Shown here piece by piece: positions 1-10,300 of a stretch of 64,000 nt of DNA. The position numbers and the translations under genes are program-made. The notes beneath the pieces were generated by a model that was not told the DNA's origin, did not search any database, and worked only from the letters and a program-made list of their open reading frames with translations. Where the stretch lies: NCBI RefSeq assembly GCF_015355755.1, contig NZ_JACVEE010000001.1, forward strand, positions 1,798,001 to 1,862,000, given 5' to 3'. The DNA is from Nocardia sp. XZ_19_385. Its GTDB lineage: Bacteria > Actinomycetota > Actinomycetes > Mycobacteriales > Mycobacteriaceae. Numbering within the stretch: the stretch's first letter is position 1; each line of letters starts with the position of its first letter.

Positions 1-623
1 GCACAGGCGCCGCCCACATCGCGGTCATGAGCGGATGGTCGGCCATCGAATCGCTACTGGTCGGCGCATCAGACGAACGCGACATCGTTGCTGCAGAACG
101 CTTTTCACTGATCGTGGCCGCGAGCGTGCCGCGCGCCGAGCTAACTGCGCTGGCCTGGGAGTACACCCGCACGCACGATGACCCCTTGGCCATCGAGTTG
201 CAAGGATTCGCGCAGAACATCGACCGCGCCAAACGTTTTCAGATGCACCTGCGAACGGGCGCACAGGTCACGTTGCCACTGGAGGTGGACCGACTCGCCC
301 TGCAGCGGATCCAGCCGATCCTCACCGACCCTCGACGGGAAGTCAAGCGCATCGCTGACATCTTGACCAGGGAATTCGTACGTCTTTATCGCAAGCGCAA
401 TCTGATCGTGCACGGCGGCCACACCCACAACCCCACACTGCACGCGACTACCGAAACGATGTCCCCGTTGATCGGTGCGGGTATTGATCGCATCGTCCAT
501 GCCGGCCTGAAGAACGAGATCAGGCCGATTCAACTGTCGGCCAGCGCCGCGGCCAAGCTGCACTACCTAACGCCCGCAACGAGCACCGCCTCCGGGAATC
601 TGCTCGACATGTTGGAACCTTGA
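1..623 (+). CDS. HEPN-like domain protein, 5' end outside the window
   Basis: The reading frame is open to the left edge, so this is probably the C-terminal part of a larger protein. An ATG at 27 could serve as an internal start but has no clear ribosome binding site. The visible part is largely helical and contains RKRNLIVHGG near position 405, which gives R-N-L-I-V-H, the Rx4H pattern of HEPN ribonucleases. The preceding FVRLYRKR stretch and the following Thr/His-rich segment resemble Apea-like HEPN domains. Such proteins are often RNA-cleaving effectors in phage defence, and a defence operon starts 500 bases downstream. The family call rests on the motif alone, and the missing N-terminus prevents a firm function. 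Confidence 0.55.
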   Translation, partial: TGAAHIAVMSGWSAIESLLVGASDERDIVAAERFSLIVAASVPRAELTALAWEYTRTHDDPLAIELQGFAQNIDRAKRFQMHLRTGAQVTLPLEVDRLALQRIQPILTDPRREVKRIADILTREFVRLYRKRNLIVHGGHTHNPTLHATTETMSPLIGAGIDRIVHAGLKNEIRPIQLSASAAAKLHYLTPATSTASGNLLDMLEP

Positions 624-1126
624 GTCTGAGGCTCGTTCGCAACTTCCCAGCCTCCACCGGTAATCGGCTCGCGAACCGCTACTTTTTGGCAACGATCCGG
701 TCAGCGCGAGCGATGCGGCAGCGGTTTGCGCGTAACGTGATTGGCCCGTTCGGATGGTCCATCCAACCGTCGCGAACGCCGCAATTACTTTGATGCACAG
801 TAACATTGGTGTAGTTCCAAACGGCAGTGTAAGGTCCTCGAAACCGGTTGGGGAGCAACATGTCAGGGGAGCCGTTGCGTATTCTGCAGCACCGCCGACG
901 TTCGCTCCATCGGGGCGAGGGGCGTGGAGCCCATCCAGGGCCGAATGCAGTTCTGACTACCGCTGAATCGCTTCCGATCTCAGACCGCCGTCCACACAGC
1001 GAGCCGAGCTCCACGTCTAGGGCGGCCGCACCCGCCACCGGCCCGAAACCCGTTCACGTAGCGATTCGTCCTGGATAGCGATGTGGGTAGCGAGCCGTTC
1101 TTGGTACCAGATCCCGAAGGACAGAA
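624..1126. other. 500-base gap ahead of the defence operon
   Basis: I see no convincing gene here. Short open frames on both strands lack ribosome binding sites and recognisable sequence. The stretch around 775-815 is locally richer in A and T and is the likeliest place for the promoter of the downstream operon, but I could not fix a -35/-10 pair. AAGGA at 1117-1121 is the ribosome binding site for the next gene. Confidence 0.5.
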
Positions 1127-4100
1127 GTGACTGACGAGCATGTGCGAAGCATGTGGACCACGGACCCCGGTCTCGGCACCGAGGTGGAAGAACTGTTCCG
1201 ACGGGCGATCGCGGCCTATCGAGAGAATCCGCATCTAGTCGCCGAGCACGCGAACCATGAGGAGTCGATCCGGATCGGCGGCTACTCGAACCGCACTCTG
1301 CTCGAGTTGGTGCAGAACGCCGCCGATGCCATGGCGGGCATCACCGAAGACGGCCCTGAGCAGGGACGCGTCGAGATTGTTCTCGACGCCACTCATGGCA
1401 CCCTCTACTGCGCCAACGCAGGACGACCGTTCTCGAAACCGGGCCTCACCGCCATCGCACACGCACACATCAGCGGCAAACGCGGAGATGAGATCGGTCG
1501 CTTCGGGCTGGGCTTCAAATCCGTTCTGGCAGTGTCACATTCGCCTCAGGTATTCAGTCGATCGGTATCCTTCGAGTTCAATACCCCCGAATCCAAGGCT
1601 GCTATCGCCCGAGTCGCCCCCAATGCAACTCGGCAGCCGGTGCTACGAACAGCGACCTTGATCGACCCGAATGCCCACTTCGCCTCCGACCCGATTCTGG
1701 CCGAACTCGCCGCCTGGGCAGTGACCATCGTCAAGCTGCCGGGGACGAACCACGTTCCTCGCCTTCGGCAGGAGATCAAGGACTTCTCCTCGGAGTTTCT
1801 GCTTTTCGTGAGTTCCGTGCGCGAAGTCAAACTCCGCATTCTTGGGGATGAAGGTTTCGAAACGAGTCATTCGTCCCGAAATCTGGGCGGCGGTGTCTTC
1901 AAGATCGAGCGACCAGACGGAAGCGGCGACGAGTGGATCGTCGAGGACCAAATGCACACTTCGTCGCCCGCAGCACGCCGCGAGGTCGGCGAAGCCGTTT
2001 CGCGGGAAAAAGTCAAGGTCACCGTTGCAGTGCCCAGGCAGCAACGCCAACGCCGCATCGGTCAGTTCTGGTCGTATTTTCCGTTGTTGGACGAAACGAC
2101 AGCATCTGCCCTCTTTAATGCGCCTTGGAGCGTGAACGACGATCGCACGACCCTGCTCCGGAATACCTACAATCGCGACATCCTCAAAACTCTTGGCCAG
2201 ATGTTTGTCGATATCCTGCCGCGACTGAGCAGCCTTGACGACCCCGCCGCACACTTCGACTACCTGCCCGCCCGCGGTAAAGAGGAGCGTTCCTTCGGCG
2301 ACTCGGTGCTGTCCACACAGATCCCGCGCCTTTCGGCCCAGGTCGCATTGATTCCGGACCCGAGCGGACGCCTCCGGCCCGCGTCCGAACTTCGACCGCT
2401 CGACTTCACAATCGATATCGCCGCCAAGCACCATCAGGCGTGGACGTCCGCCCCAAACACCGGAGACGACGTTCCGCATTGGCGGTGCTACACCACAGAC
2501 CAGCGGAAGACGCGCCTCCGAGATCTTTTCCTTGCCGGATCAGATTCAGCCGCTGCGGAATTCGACCGTCAGGACGCCCTGCGCATCCTGGACAAGATTC
2601 CGAAGCGTGGACTTCTCAGCTGGCTTCGCGAGTGGGCTGACGGCGACGTGGAGTCCGCCGCGACGGCCTTCAAGTTCGTGGTCGATAACTTGAACCTTCC
2701 CCACATCAAGCAGGCCAAGGTCATCCCAACCGACAAGGGTCTGTGTGCTCTGATCGATCAGAGCATGGTCTTCCTCGAGCAGGAGGAGGACATCGAGATC
2801 GAAGGTTCGGCCTTCGTGGATCCTGGATTCCTAGCATCCCCCGGAATCCGAAAGAATCTCGAGCAAAACGGATTTCGCAAGCTCGATCCGCTCGCAATTC
2901 TGACTGCTCGCGTCGCCGCCCTGGCCAAGGACTCCGACGACGAATCGCAGGTCAAGTTCTGGGACGCGGTCGACGGCGTCAGGACCCCGGATGCGATCGC
3001 TACATTGCGAGCGAATCCACATCACGCGGTCAAAGTACCGACTCGCGATGGCGGCTGGGCGTGGCCCAGGCACGTGGTGGCAATCGATGAGAAGCTGGGC
3101 AGCCAGCATACCGGAATCCTGTTGGATCCGAGCCGATGCAATCTCGACATCGCGCTCGAGCTGGGCGTCGTTCAAAAGCCGGTCAAAGACTACGAACTCG
3201 CCGATGAACCGCTCGCGTCGGAGTATCAAGAGTGGGCGATCAAGTCCGTCAACTCGAACCTCGGGCCGGGCGAGCGTCCGGTGGTCAACGTTCGGCTCTA
3301 TCCGAAAGCCAATGCTTCGCCAGGTCCGTTCTCGATGTTACTGATCCTGCGGGATGCGAATGCCACCCCCAGCACACGCATTTCCTGGACGCAGGACATC
3401 CTGATGTTCGGGGACGAGGACTGGGGTTGCCACGATGCGGATTCGGGGACGACCTACCCGATCAAATCGCCGGTCCGCTGGGCGGTCGAACGCGCAGGGT
3501 TGGTGAACTCCAAGCACGGTGTTCGGGCGCCGCATGAAGTCGTTGCGCCATCCCTGATCAAGTACGGTGCCCTGCTGCCGTTGTTCACGGGCCCTACTGC
3601 GGTGGCCGATGTCCTCCATCTCCCCGATGAGCTCGAGCACGTACCTGCCCAGCTACTGCGGACAGCCCTCGGCAGTCCGATGCTGCCACCGACAATCAAC
3701 GATGCCGTGCTGACCGAGTTCATCCTCATCGCGTGCAACCGGGCTTACCCCAAGTCGTCGGCTCCTAAAGTCCCGGCGCGAGTAGGTCGAGCGCTCGAAG
3801 CACGCTCGCCGAAAACGGTATTCGTGGCAGTCACCGACGAACAGTGCACCTTTCTCGACGAACGACAGCGGCCATACCTGAGGGCGACAGCGGAACAGGT
3901 AGAGGAGCTCGTCGACCTGGTCGGGTGCAGTCGATTCGAAGACACCTTCGCCTTCTCCATGCTCATCGAGGGAAAGCAGACGAGTGAGCGTGTCCTCGAC
4001 GTCTTCACCGGTCTGCGTCCGACGACGGTCGCGGATCTCCTGACAAACGCCACGATGACGCGAGCGGAGCGGGTGACCAAACGTGTGACCCTGGATACGG

Positions 4101-5845
4101 GCACGGAAGACCAATCCCTCGAATGGCACCCTCTCGGGCTGGAACTCGTCATCCAGAACGATGTCGAGGAGGCCCGCGTCCTCGACATCGTCAACGATGC
4201 CTTCGATCTTCGCCTCTCCAACTACGAGCTCATGGAAGTCCGACAGCAGGGCATCGACGATAACCTCGATCGCCTCCGCCAGGAGGCGAAAGCCGCGGTC
4301 ACAGATGCGGACCGCCTCGAAATCTATATAGGCGACGACGACCTCCGCGAGGCACTGCCAAATGGCCTGTGGCAAGCGCTCCAAGCCCAGGGATTGGTGG
4401 ACACGTCGACATCTGTCGGCGATCTGTATCTCACGGTTTTTGGTTCGGATTCGATCAAGCAGCTCGGTCCGGCGTTCCAGCAGAAGGGATTTCCTGACGT
4501 TCCGAGCACTTGGGCAGGTGGAACGCAGACCATCTCCTGGTTGCGAAGAATGGGATTTGGATCCGAATACGCCGGTCAGCGTGGACAGTCCGAAGATGCC
4601 GAGTTCGTCGTTCCCGGCGCAGTCATTCTCAGCCCGCTCCACGACTTTCAACGCGACATCAGTGACAAGCTGCAGGAGGTCCTGACCCAGCGCGACGAGA
4701 AGGGTCGCGCGGCCAAGGCCATGGTTGAGCTACCGACCGGAGCAGGCAAAACGCGTGTCGCGGCTCAGACCGTCCTCGAGATGTTCATCGACGGCAGACT
4801 GAGCGGGCCCGTCCTGTGGATCGCGCAGTCGAAGGAACTGTGCGAGCAGGCCGTTCAGACTTGGAGCATGGTCTGGCGAGGTCTGGGCGACGAACGGCCG
4901 CTGACCGTAGGCCGGCTGTGGGACAGCAATGTCATCCATGAACCGGATACTGCCTTCAGCATTATCGTCGCAACGGATGCGATGCTCGACAGCGTCCATT
5001 CGCGGCCCGAATACGAGTGGCTGCGCGATGCCAGCGCGGTCATCGTCGACGAAGGTCACCGCGCAGGCGATTCCGAAAGATACACCCGCCTGTTGAGTTG
5101 GCTCGGAGTCGCCGGCCACGGCTGGATGCGTCCACTTGTCGGGTTGTCCGCTACGCCGTTCAAAGGCAAGTCCGCCGAAGCCACCCAGCGGCTCGCGGCC
5201 CGATTCGGCAATCAAATCCTGCGAGCGTTCGACTCGAATCCTTACAAGGCGCTCGTCGACCTCGGAGTCCTGGCACGGGTCCGACATCAGGTCCTGGACG
5301 GTGTCGACGTCGCGCTTACCGCGGCGCAGCTCGCCAAGATACGGAGTTCGAGGCTGATCGATCCGACAGTCCTGGATCAGATCGGCAAGGACCACAAACG
5401 GCTGTCGATCGTCGTCGACCACATCATGACTCTGGATCCGGACTGGCCGGTGCTCGTGTTCACCCCGAATGTTCTGTCGGCACAGATACTCGCCGCGACG
5501 CTCCGCTATCGAAAGATCGCGGCGGAGTCGGTCAGCGGCCAAACCGGACGCCAGCAACGCCGCGATGTCATCGATAAGTTCCGCCGGGGCGAGATCCGTG
5601 TCCTCACCAACTGTGACCTACTTATCCAAGGGTTCGACGCCCCGGGCGTCAGAGCCCTCTACATTGCCCGCCCGACCTTCAGTCCGAACGCCTACATCCA
5701 GATGGCGGGCCGGGGGCTGCGTGGGAAGGCGAACGGAGGCAAAGAAGAGTGCCTCATCGTCGACATGGTCGATGACTTCGGAGATATCAACTCTCTCTTG
5801 GGATTCCGTGAATACGAACATCTCTGGCGGGAGCAACGCGCATGA
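1127..5845 (+). CDS. GHKL (sacsin-like) ATPase fused to SF2 DEAD/DEAH helicase
   Basis: This 1572-residue protein opens the defence operon. Residues about 40-140 form a GHKL ATP-binding fold of the sacsin/Hsp90 type: ELVQNAADA (N-box, 60-68), CANAGRPF (G1, 95-102) and GRFGLGFKS (G2, 124-132). About 1000 residues of unrecognised sequence follow. The C-terminus is an SF2 helicase with LPTGAGKT (about 1202-1209), DEGH (about 1306), LSATPFKG (about 1340) and QMAGRGLRG (about 1523). The GTG start at 1127 follows AAGGA, and an in-frame ATG at 1151 is possible. The stop overlaps the next ATG (ATGA), indicating translational coupling. A role as ATP-driven DNA sensor or translocase of an antiviral complex is inferred from neighbours. 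Confidence 0.85.
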   Translation: MTDEHVRSMWTTDPGLGTEVEELFRRAIAAYRENPHLVAEHANHEESIRIGGYSNRTLLELVQNAADAMAGITEDGPEQGRVEIVLDATHGTLYCANAGRPFSKPGLTAIAHAHISGKRGDEIGRFGLGFKSVLAVSHSPQVFSRSVSFEFNTPESKAAIARVAPNATRQPVLRTATLIDPNAHFASDPILAELAAWAVTIVKLPGTNHVPRLRQEIKDFSSEFLLFVSSVREVKLRILGDEGFETSHSSRNLGGGVFKIERPDGSGDEWIVEDQMHTSSPAARREVGEAVSREKVKVTVAVPRQQRQRRIGQFWSYFPLLDETTASALFNAPWSVNDDRTTLLRNTYNRDILKTLGQMFVDILPRLSSLDDPAAHFDYLPARGKEERSFGDSVLSTQIPRLSAQVALIPDPSGRLRPASELRPLDFTIDIAAKHHQAWTSAPNTGDDVPHWRCYTTDQRKTRLRDLFLAGSDSAAAEFDRQDALRILDKIPKRGLLSWLREWADGDVESAATAFKFVVDNLNLPHIKQAKVIPTDKGLCALIDQSMVFLEQEEDIEIEGSAFVDPGFLASPGIRKNLEQNGFRKLDPLAILTARVAALAKDSDDESQVKFWDAVDGVRTPDAIATLRANPHHAVKVPTRDGGWAWPRHVVAIDEKLGSQHTGILLDPSRCNLDIALELGVVQKPVKDYELADEPLASEYQEWAIKSVNSNLGPGERPVVNVRLYPKANASPGPFSMLLILRDANATPSTRISWTQDILMFGDEDWGCHDADSGTTYPIKSPVRWAVERAGLVNSKHGVRAPHEVVAPSLIKYGALLPLFTGPTAVADVLHLPDELEHVPAQLLRTALGSPMLPPTINDAVLTEFILIACNRAYPKSSAPKVPARVGRALEARSPKTVFVAVTDEQCTFLDERQRPYLRATAEQVEELVDLVGCSRFEDTFAFSMLIEGKQTSERVLDVFTGLRPTTVADLLTNATMTRAERVTKRVTLDTGTEDQSLEWHPLGLELVIQNDVEEARVLDIVNDAFDLRLSNYELMEVRQQGIDDNLDRLRQEAKAAVTDADRLEIYIGDDDLREALPNGLWQALQAQGLVDTSTSVGDLYLTVFGSDSIKQLGPAFQQKGFPDVPSTWAGGTQTISWLRRMGFGSEYAGQRGQSEDAEFVVPGAVILSPLHDFQRDISDKLQEVLTQRDEKGRAAKAMVELPTGAGKTRVAAQTVLEMFIDGRLSGPVLWIAQSKELCEQAVQTWSMVWRGLGDERPLTVGRLWDSNVIHEPDTAFSIIVATDAMLDSVHSRPEYEWLRDASAVIVDEGHRAGDSERYTRLLSWLGVAGHGWMRPLVGLSATPFKGKSAEATQRLAARFGNQILRAFDSNPYKALVDLGVLARVRHQVLDGVDVALTAAQLAKIRSSRLIDPTVLDQIGKDHKRLSIVVDHIMTLDPDWPVLVFTPNVLSAQILAATLRYRKIAAESVSGQTGRQQRRDVIDKFRRGEIRVLTNCDLLIQGFDAPGVRALYIARPTFSPNAYIQMAGRGLRGKANGGKEECLIVDMVDDFGDINSLLGFREYEHLWREQRA

Positions 5846-7353
5846 TCCTCGTTCCTGATCTGACCAATATCCGCCGACAATCGCGTAGCGGCGCGGAACG
5901 GCGCGTCGCGCAGATACTCGACCGGATCGACGGCCCTTCGGATGCCGTCGCCTTCTTTTCCCAAACTTTGCGTTCCCATCCCTATAAGCAACAGGCAGAG
6001 GCGGACTTCGTCATCCTCTGGAATGGCGTCGTAGTGGTGGTGGAGGTCAAAGGCGGCGGAGTCAGCCATCACGATGGAGTGTGGTATTCCGTGGACAGCC
6101 ACGGGGATTGGCACAAATTGGAGTCGCCGATGGAGCAGGCTCGCTCGGCGATGTACGCGCTGCGCGACATTCTCCGGCAGGAAGGTGTCGGCTGGTTCGC
6201 CCGTGAAGCAGTCGTCGTCACTCCGGACATCGCCGCACCCCCGCCGGCGATCGGATGGAAGCCGACACACTGGCTCGCCAAGGACAACATGACCATCGCG
6301 GGGATGACAGAAGCTCTCGACACCATTGTCGAAGGCAGCGAGAGTCCTCCATCCGGCGTGCCGAAGGCACGCACCCGCGATATACGCGATCGACTGTTCG
6401 GTGAGTTCACACGTATGCCTGTGATCGACGCACAACGCGGTGCGGTGCTAGAGGAACAGAATCGGGCTACCGAGGCGCAGGCGCGGTTCCTTGCCGCACT
6501 CGCACGAAATCCACGCATGATGGTGCTCGGCGGCGCAGGCACCGGAAAGTCGCTGGTACTGGCGGAGGCGGCCAAACAAGAAGCCGGCGAGGGGCGTTCA
6601 GTCCTGATCACCTTCCGTTCTCCGGCTCTGGCGGGCTTCTTCGGTCCGCTCGTGGCCGACCACGAGATCGATCTGAAGCCGTTCGACGAAATCGGTGACA
6701 AGTCATACGATGTCGTGCTCGTTGATGAAGCGCAGGATCTGATGAACGCCGAGGCGATGGACCGCCTGGACACCGCGATCAAGCACGGACGGGCCGACGG
6801 TCGCTGGCGAATGTGCCTGGATCCGAACAACCAAGCCTACGTCGACGGGCACTTCGACAATGACGTCTACGAACTGGTGAGCGCTGAAGCGTTATTCTTC
6901 GAACTGGATCGCAATGTTCGCAATACGAAGGCGATCGTGCACGTGGTCCAGGAGTACCTGGGCGCCGATATCGGGGATCCCGGAATTGTCCACGGAGACA
7001 AGATCCGATGGCACTGGTCCGGCGCCGCCGACGTCACCGATGCGACTGCGGTCGCCCACCGGCTGATTGCCGATGGGGCACGCAGGTCCGCGATCTGGAT
7101 CATCAGTGTCACTTCGACCGCCGCTCCGCGAGTCACTGCGGATGGCATAACCGTCACCAGTCCGCGATTCGCCAAGGGCCTGGAAGCCGAGCATGTGATC
7201 GTGTGCGATCTACCTGCGGAGTTCGATCGTCTGGGGCTGGCGGCCTTCTACGTAGCGGTGACCCGTGCTCGAGTCGCACTCCACATCGTCGCCTCGGAAG
7301 CAGACAAACGGCGTCTGCAGGAGCTGACGCGAAAGGCAGGAACTCGGAAGTGA
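5842..7353 (+). CDS. NERD-domain nuclease fused to SF1 (UvrD-like) helicase
   Basis: A 503-residue protein. The N-terminus carries a NERD nuclease-related domain: AEADFVILWNG (53-62) followed by VVVEVKGG (65-72) gives the D...EVK pattern of PD-(D/E)XK nucleases. A superfamily 1 helicase follows, with LGGAGTGKS (about 228-236), VLVDEAQDL (about 293-301) and a C-terminal YVAVTRARVAL (about 470), the UvrD/Rep motif VI region. It overlaps the upstream gene by ATGA and the downstream gene by GTGA. NERD-helicase proteins occur in many defence islands. Here it is the only recognisable nuclease encoded in the operon, so it may be the effector that replaces DISARM's PLD nuclease; that role is inference. 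Confidence 0.85.
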   Translation: MILVPDLTNIRRQSRSGAERRVAQILDRIDGPSDAVAFFSQTLRSHPYKQQAEADFVILWNGVVVVVEVKGGGVSHHDGVWYSVDSHGDWHKLESPMEQARSAMYALRDILRQEGVGWFAREAVVVTPDIAAPPPAIGWKPTHWLAKDNMTIAGMTEALDTIVEGSESPPSGVPKARTRDIRDRLFGEFTRMPVIDAQRGAVLEEQNRATEAQARFLAALARNPRMMVLGGAGTGKSLVLAEAAKQEAGEGRSVLITFRSPALAGFFGPLVADHEIDLKPFDEIGDKSYDVVLVDEAQDLMNAEAMDRLDTAIKHGRADGRWRMCLDPNNQAYVDGHFDNDVYELVSAEALFFELDRNVRNTKAIVHVVQEYLGADIGDPGIVHGDKIRWHWSGAADVTDATAVAHRLIADGARRSAIWIISVTSTAAPRVTADGITVTSPRFAKGLEAEHVIVCDLPAEFDRLGLAAFYVAVTRARVALHIVASEADKRRLQELTRKAGTRK

Positions 7354-10300
7354 CCCTCACCGATGCTCAACAGTCCGCACTGTGCCATCTTCGCTCCGCC
7401 TATGTCGGACCGGAAGGTGAGGCCGACGAAATCCTGTTCAACAGACCTCATCTCGTGTACTCCGTCGGAATGTTGTTCCCGGTGGAGTCGACAGAACCCG
7501 AGCCTTCTGACGATGAGCTACCGGCCGCGGTAACCGAAGGGGACGTCGAAGAAGACGGCGCGAGCGTTCCACTGGCCAAGGAGTGGCGTCCATCGTCGAT
7601 CGCAATCTCGTTCGTCACCGACTCCCCCGCCATAGTCTGCGAGTTCTCCGGAGGAACCTACGCAGCACTCTCGGGTGAAGGTCCGCCCAGATGGCAACGA
7701 CATCCGTTCGAGTTCAAAGAGCTCGAACTGACCGCAGAACAAAGGCAGCGATCGCTCACGGCCGGGGCAGTACCCGTTCAAATCGGGTCTCGCTGGCGGC
7801 CGTACGGCGACGGCGCATACCTCGTCACCGTGCACGCTCGATTGACGACGGATTCGACTGGCGACGACAAGCTCGACATCCCCCAGATGCTGTTCCAGGT
7901 GGGCCTTTCAGTTCGTCCCCACGGCGACGCCCAGATCCTCGAGTACGACACCTCGCGTACCTTCGATATCGACCACGAGGCCAGGGAGCTGCGGCTCCGC
8001 TACCGAAACCGCAAGGTCTACGCCGTCGGACACGGCATGTCGGCGGATTGGGAATGCGGGCAAGACCGTTGTAGCAAAGTGTTTTTGACGCCGGTGCCGG
8101 CGTTCGTGGTTCCCAACGTCGAAACCACCGGCTTCGAGGCGTCCTCGGTGGAGGCTCGGGCCCTTCGTCTCGACGAACTCGCCCGTGTCGCCGACGAACC
8201 CGACCGCGTCCTTCCTCTACTCGACGCGTTTGTAGGGGCCTTTTCGCGGTGGGTAACCGATCAGGAAGCCCGGGTCGACGAGTTCGCACACCAAGCAACC
8301 GTCGCCCGCACGATAACCGATCGCTCGCGGACTGCCGCTAGCCGAATGGCCGCGGGCGTCGATCTGCTACGCGATCCGGAGCGAGGAGAACTCCGGACCG
8401 CGTTCGCCCTCGCCATGACAGCGATGGGCCACCAAATGGAGCAGCTGAAACGCATTCGGGGGGAGGAAGCCGTCCAACCGGCTTGGCGGCCCTTTCAGCT
8501 CGGATTCCTATTGGTCTCGCTGGCTTCCACAGTCGATGAGGCACACGAGGACCGGGGGTTGGTCGACCTGATCTGGTTTCCGACCGGCGGTGGAAAGACC
8601 GAGGCATATCTCGGTCTCGCAGCGGTCGAGATATTCAGACGTCGACTGCGATATGGAGTGGCGGGCGGTGGCACCGCGGTGATCACCCGATACACCCTGC
8701 GCCTGTTGACCGCTCAGCAGTTCCAGCGCGCCGCGGCGCTCATCTGTGCGATGGAGATACTGCGCAAGTCAGATCCGAGAGTGCAAGGCATGGCGCCGTT
8801 TTCGATCGGTCTGTGGGTGGGCAACGAGGTCACACCGGTGAACGCGACCGAGGCGAAAGAGGCACTCGATCGTTTGCACAGAGCCGATCGACCGGAGGAA
8901 GCGAACAAGTTTCAGGTCGAGAGCTGCCCGTGGTGCCTCAGTCCCCTGGTGCCCAAACAGCGGACATCGGACCGGACCCGCTATGGCATGCGTCTGGTCG
9001 GTGCGGATGTCGTCGTGCACTGCACAAACACGGAATGTGAGTTCAACCGCGAATTGCCTTTGGCAGTCGTCGATTCGGTCATATACGACGAACCACCGAC
9101 GATTCTCCTGGCGACCGTCGATAAGTTCGCACGACTTCAGTTCAATACCAAGGCCGGAAAAATTCTCGGGCTGAACACGAACTTCAAGCAACCGTCGCTG
9201 ATCATCCAGGATGAGTTGCATCTGCTGTCCGGGCCGCTCGGTACCACAGTGGCGGTGTTCGACGCGGTTATCCAACTGTTGGCGTCCAAGCACGGTTCGC
9301 GACCGAAGATCATCGCCTCGACCGCCACTATCCGAGCTTCGCAGGAACAGGTCAGAGGACTGTACGGGCGCGACGTGGCCCTCTATCCGCCTGCTGGACT
9401 CGATGAGGACCGAACCTTCTTCTCCCGTCCGGTCAAAAATGGCACCGGCCGCTTGTACCTCGGGATGATGCCGCAATCTGTGCCACAGGCGTCCGCGCTG
9501 GTCGCTGCAGCTACGCCGCTGATCGAGTTGCCGGCCGTACTCATCAGAGAGCAGACATCACACCTGCGCGATTCGTTCTGGACTCTCGTGATGTACCACA
9601 ACAGCCTTCGGGAACTCGGCCGAACCGGCACCCTGGTCGTTGATGACGTGAACGGCCGTCTGGAGACCCGCGCAGAACGTCTGGGGCTCTCGCTGCGCCC
9701 GGTGCGGGCCGGGCGCGTACTCGAGTTGACCAGTCGTCGCGGTCCTGAGGAACTGCCGAACGATCTGCGAGAGCTTCGGACCAACGCCGACGAGTCCCCG
9801 GAGGCGATCGATGTGGTGCTGTCATCGAACATGCTGTCGGTCGGCATCGACATTCCGCGCCTTGCGCTCATGTTGATGGTTGGGCAGCCGAAGACAACCG
9901 CTGAATACATTCAGGCGACCAGTCGCGTTGGCCGCGGCGAAATTCACGGCATCGTCGCGACGCTGTTTCGGTCCAATCGTGCCCGTGACCGATCGCACTT
10001 CGAGACCTTCCGCGGCTATCACGAGGCTCTCTACCGAAGTGTCGAGCCCACCAGCGTCACCCCGTGGTCTTTGGCGTCCCGACACCGTTCCCTGGCGGGC
10101 GCTCTGGTCGCACTGATACGCCAGTCATTCCAGAAACTCGCGGAGAACACGTCAGCAGATCAGCTCGATCTCGGAGACGACCGCACGTCCGGCGCGATCG
10201 AGCGACTCATCGATTTATTCCTGGAGTGCGTCAGCCGATCGGACGGTATCGAGGAGGAGGAGACCAGGGAAGCAGTCTGGCGCCTCCTCCGCGAATGGGA

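Noticed and set aside
624..1126. Short coding frames on both strands before the defence operon
   Set aside because: No ribosome binding sites, no recognisable protein sequence and poor codon pattern.
7008..7349. Extended N-terminus of DrmA
   Set aside because: This stretch lies inside the NERD-helicase gene in another frame; the GTGA start at 7350 fits family length and operon style.
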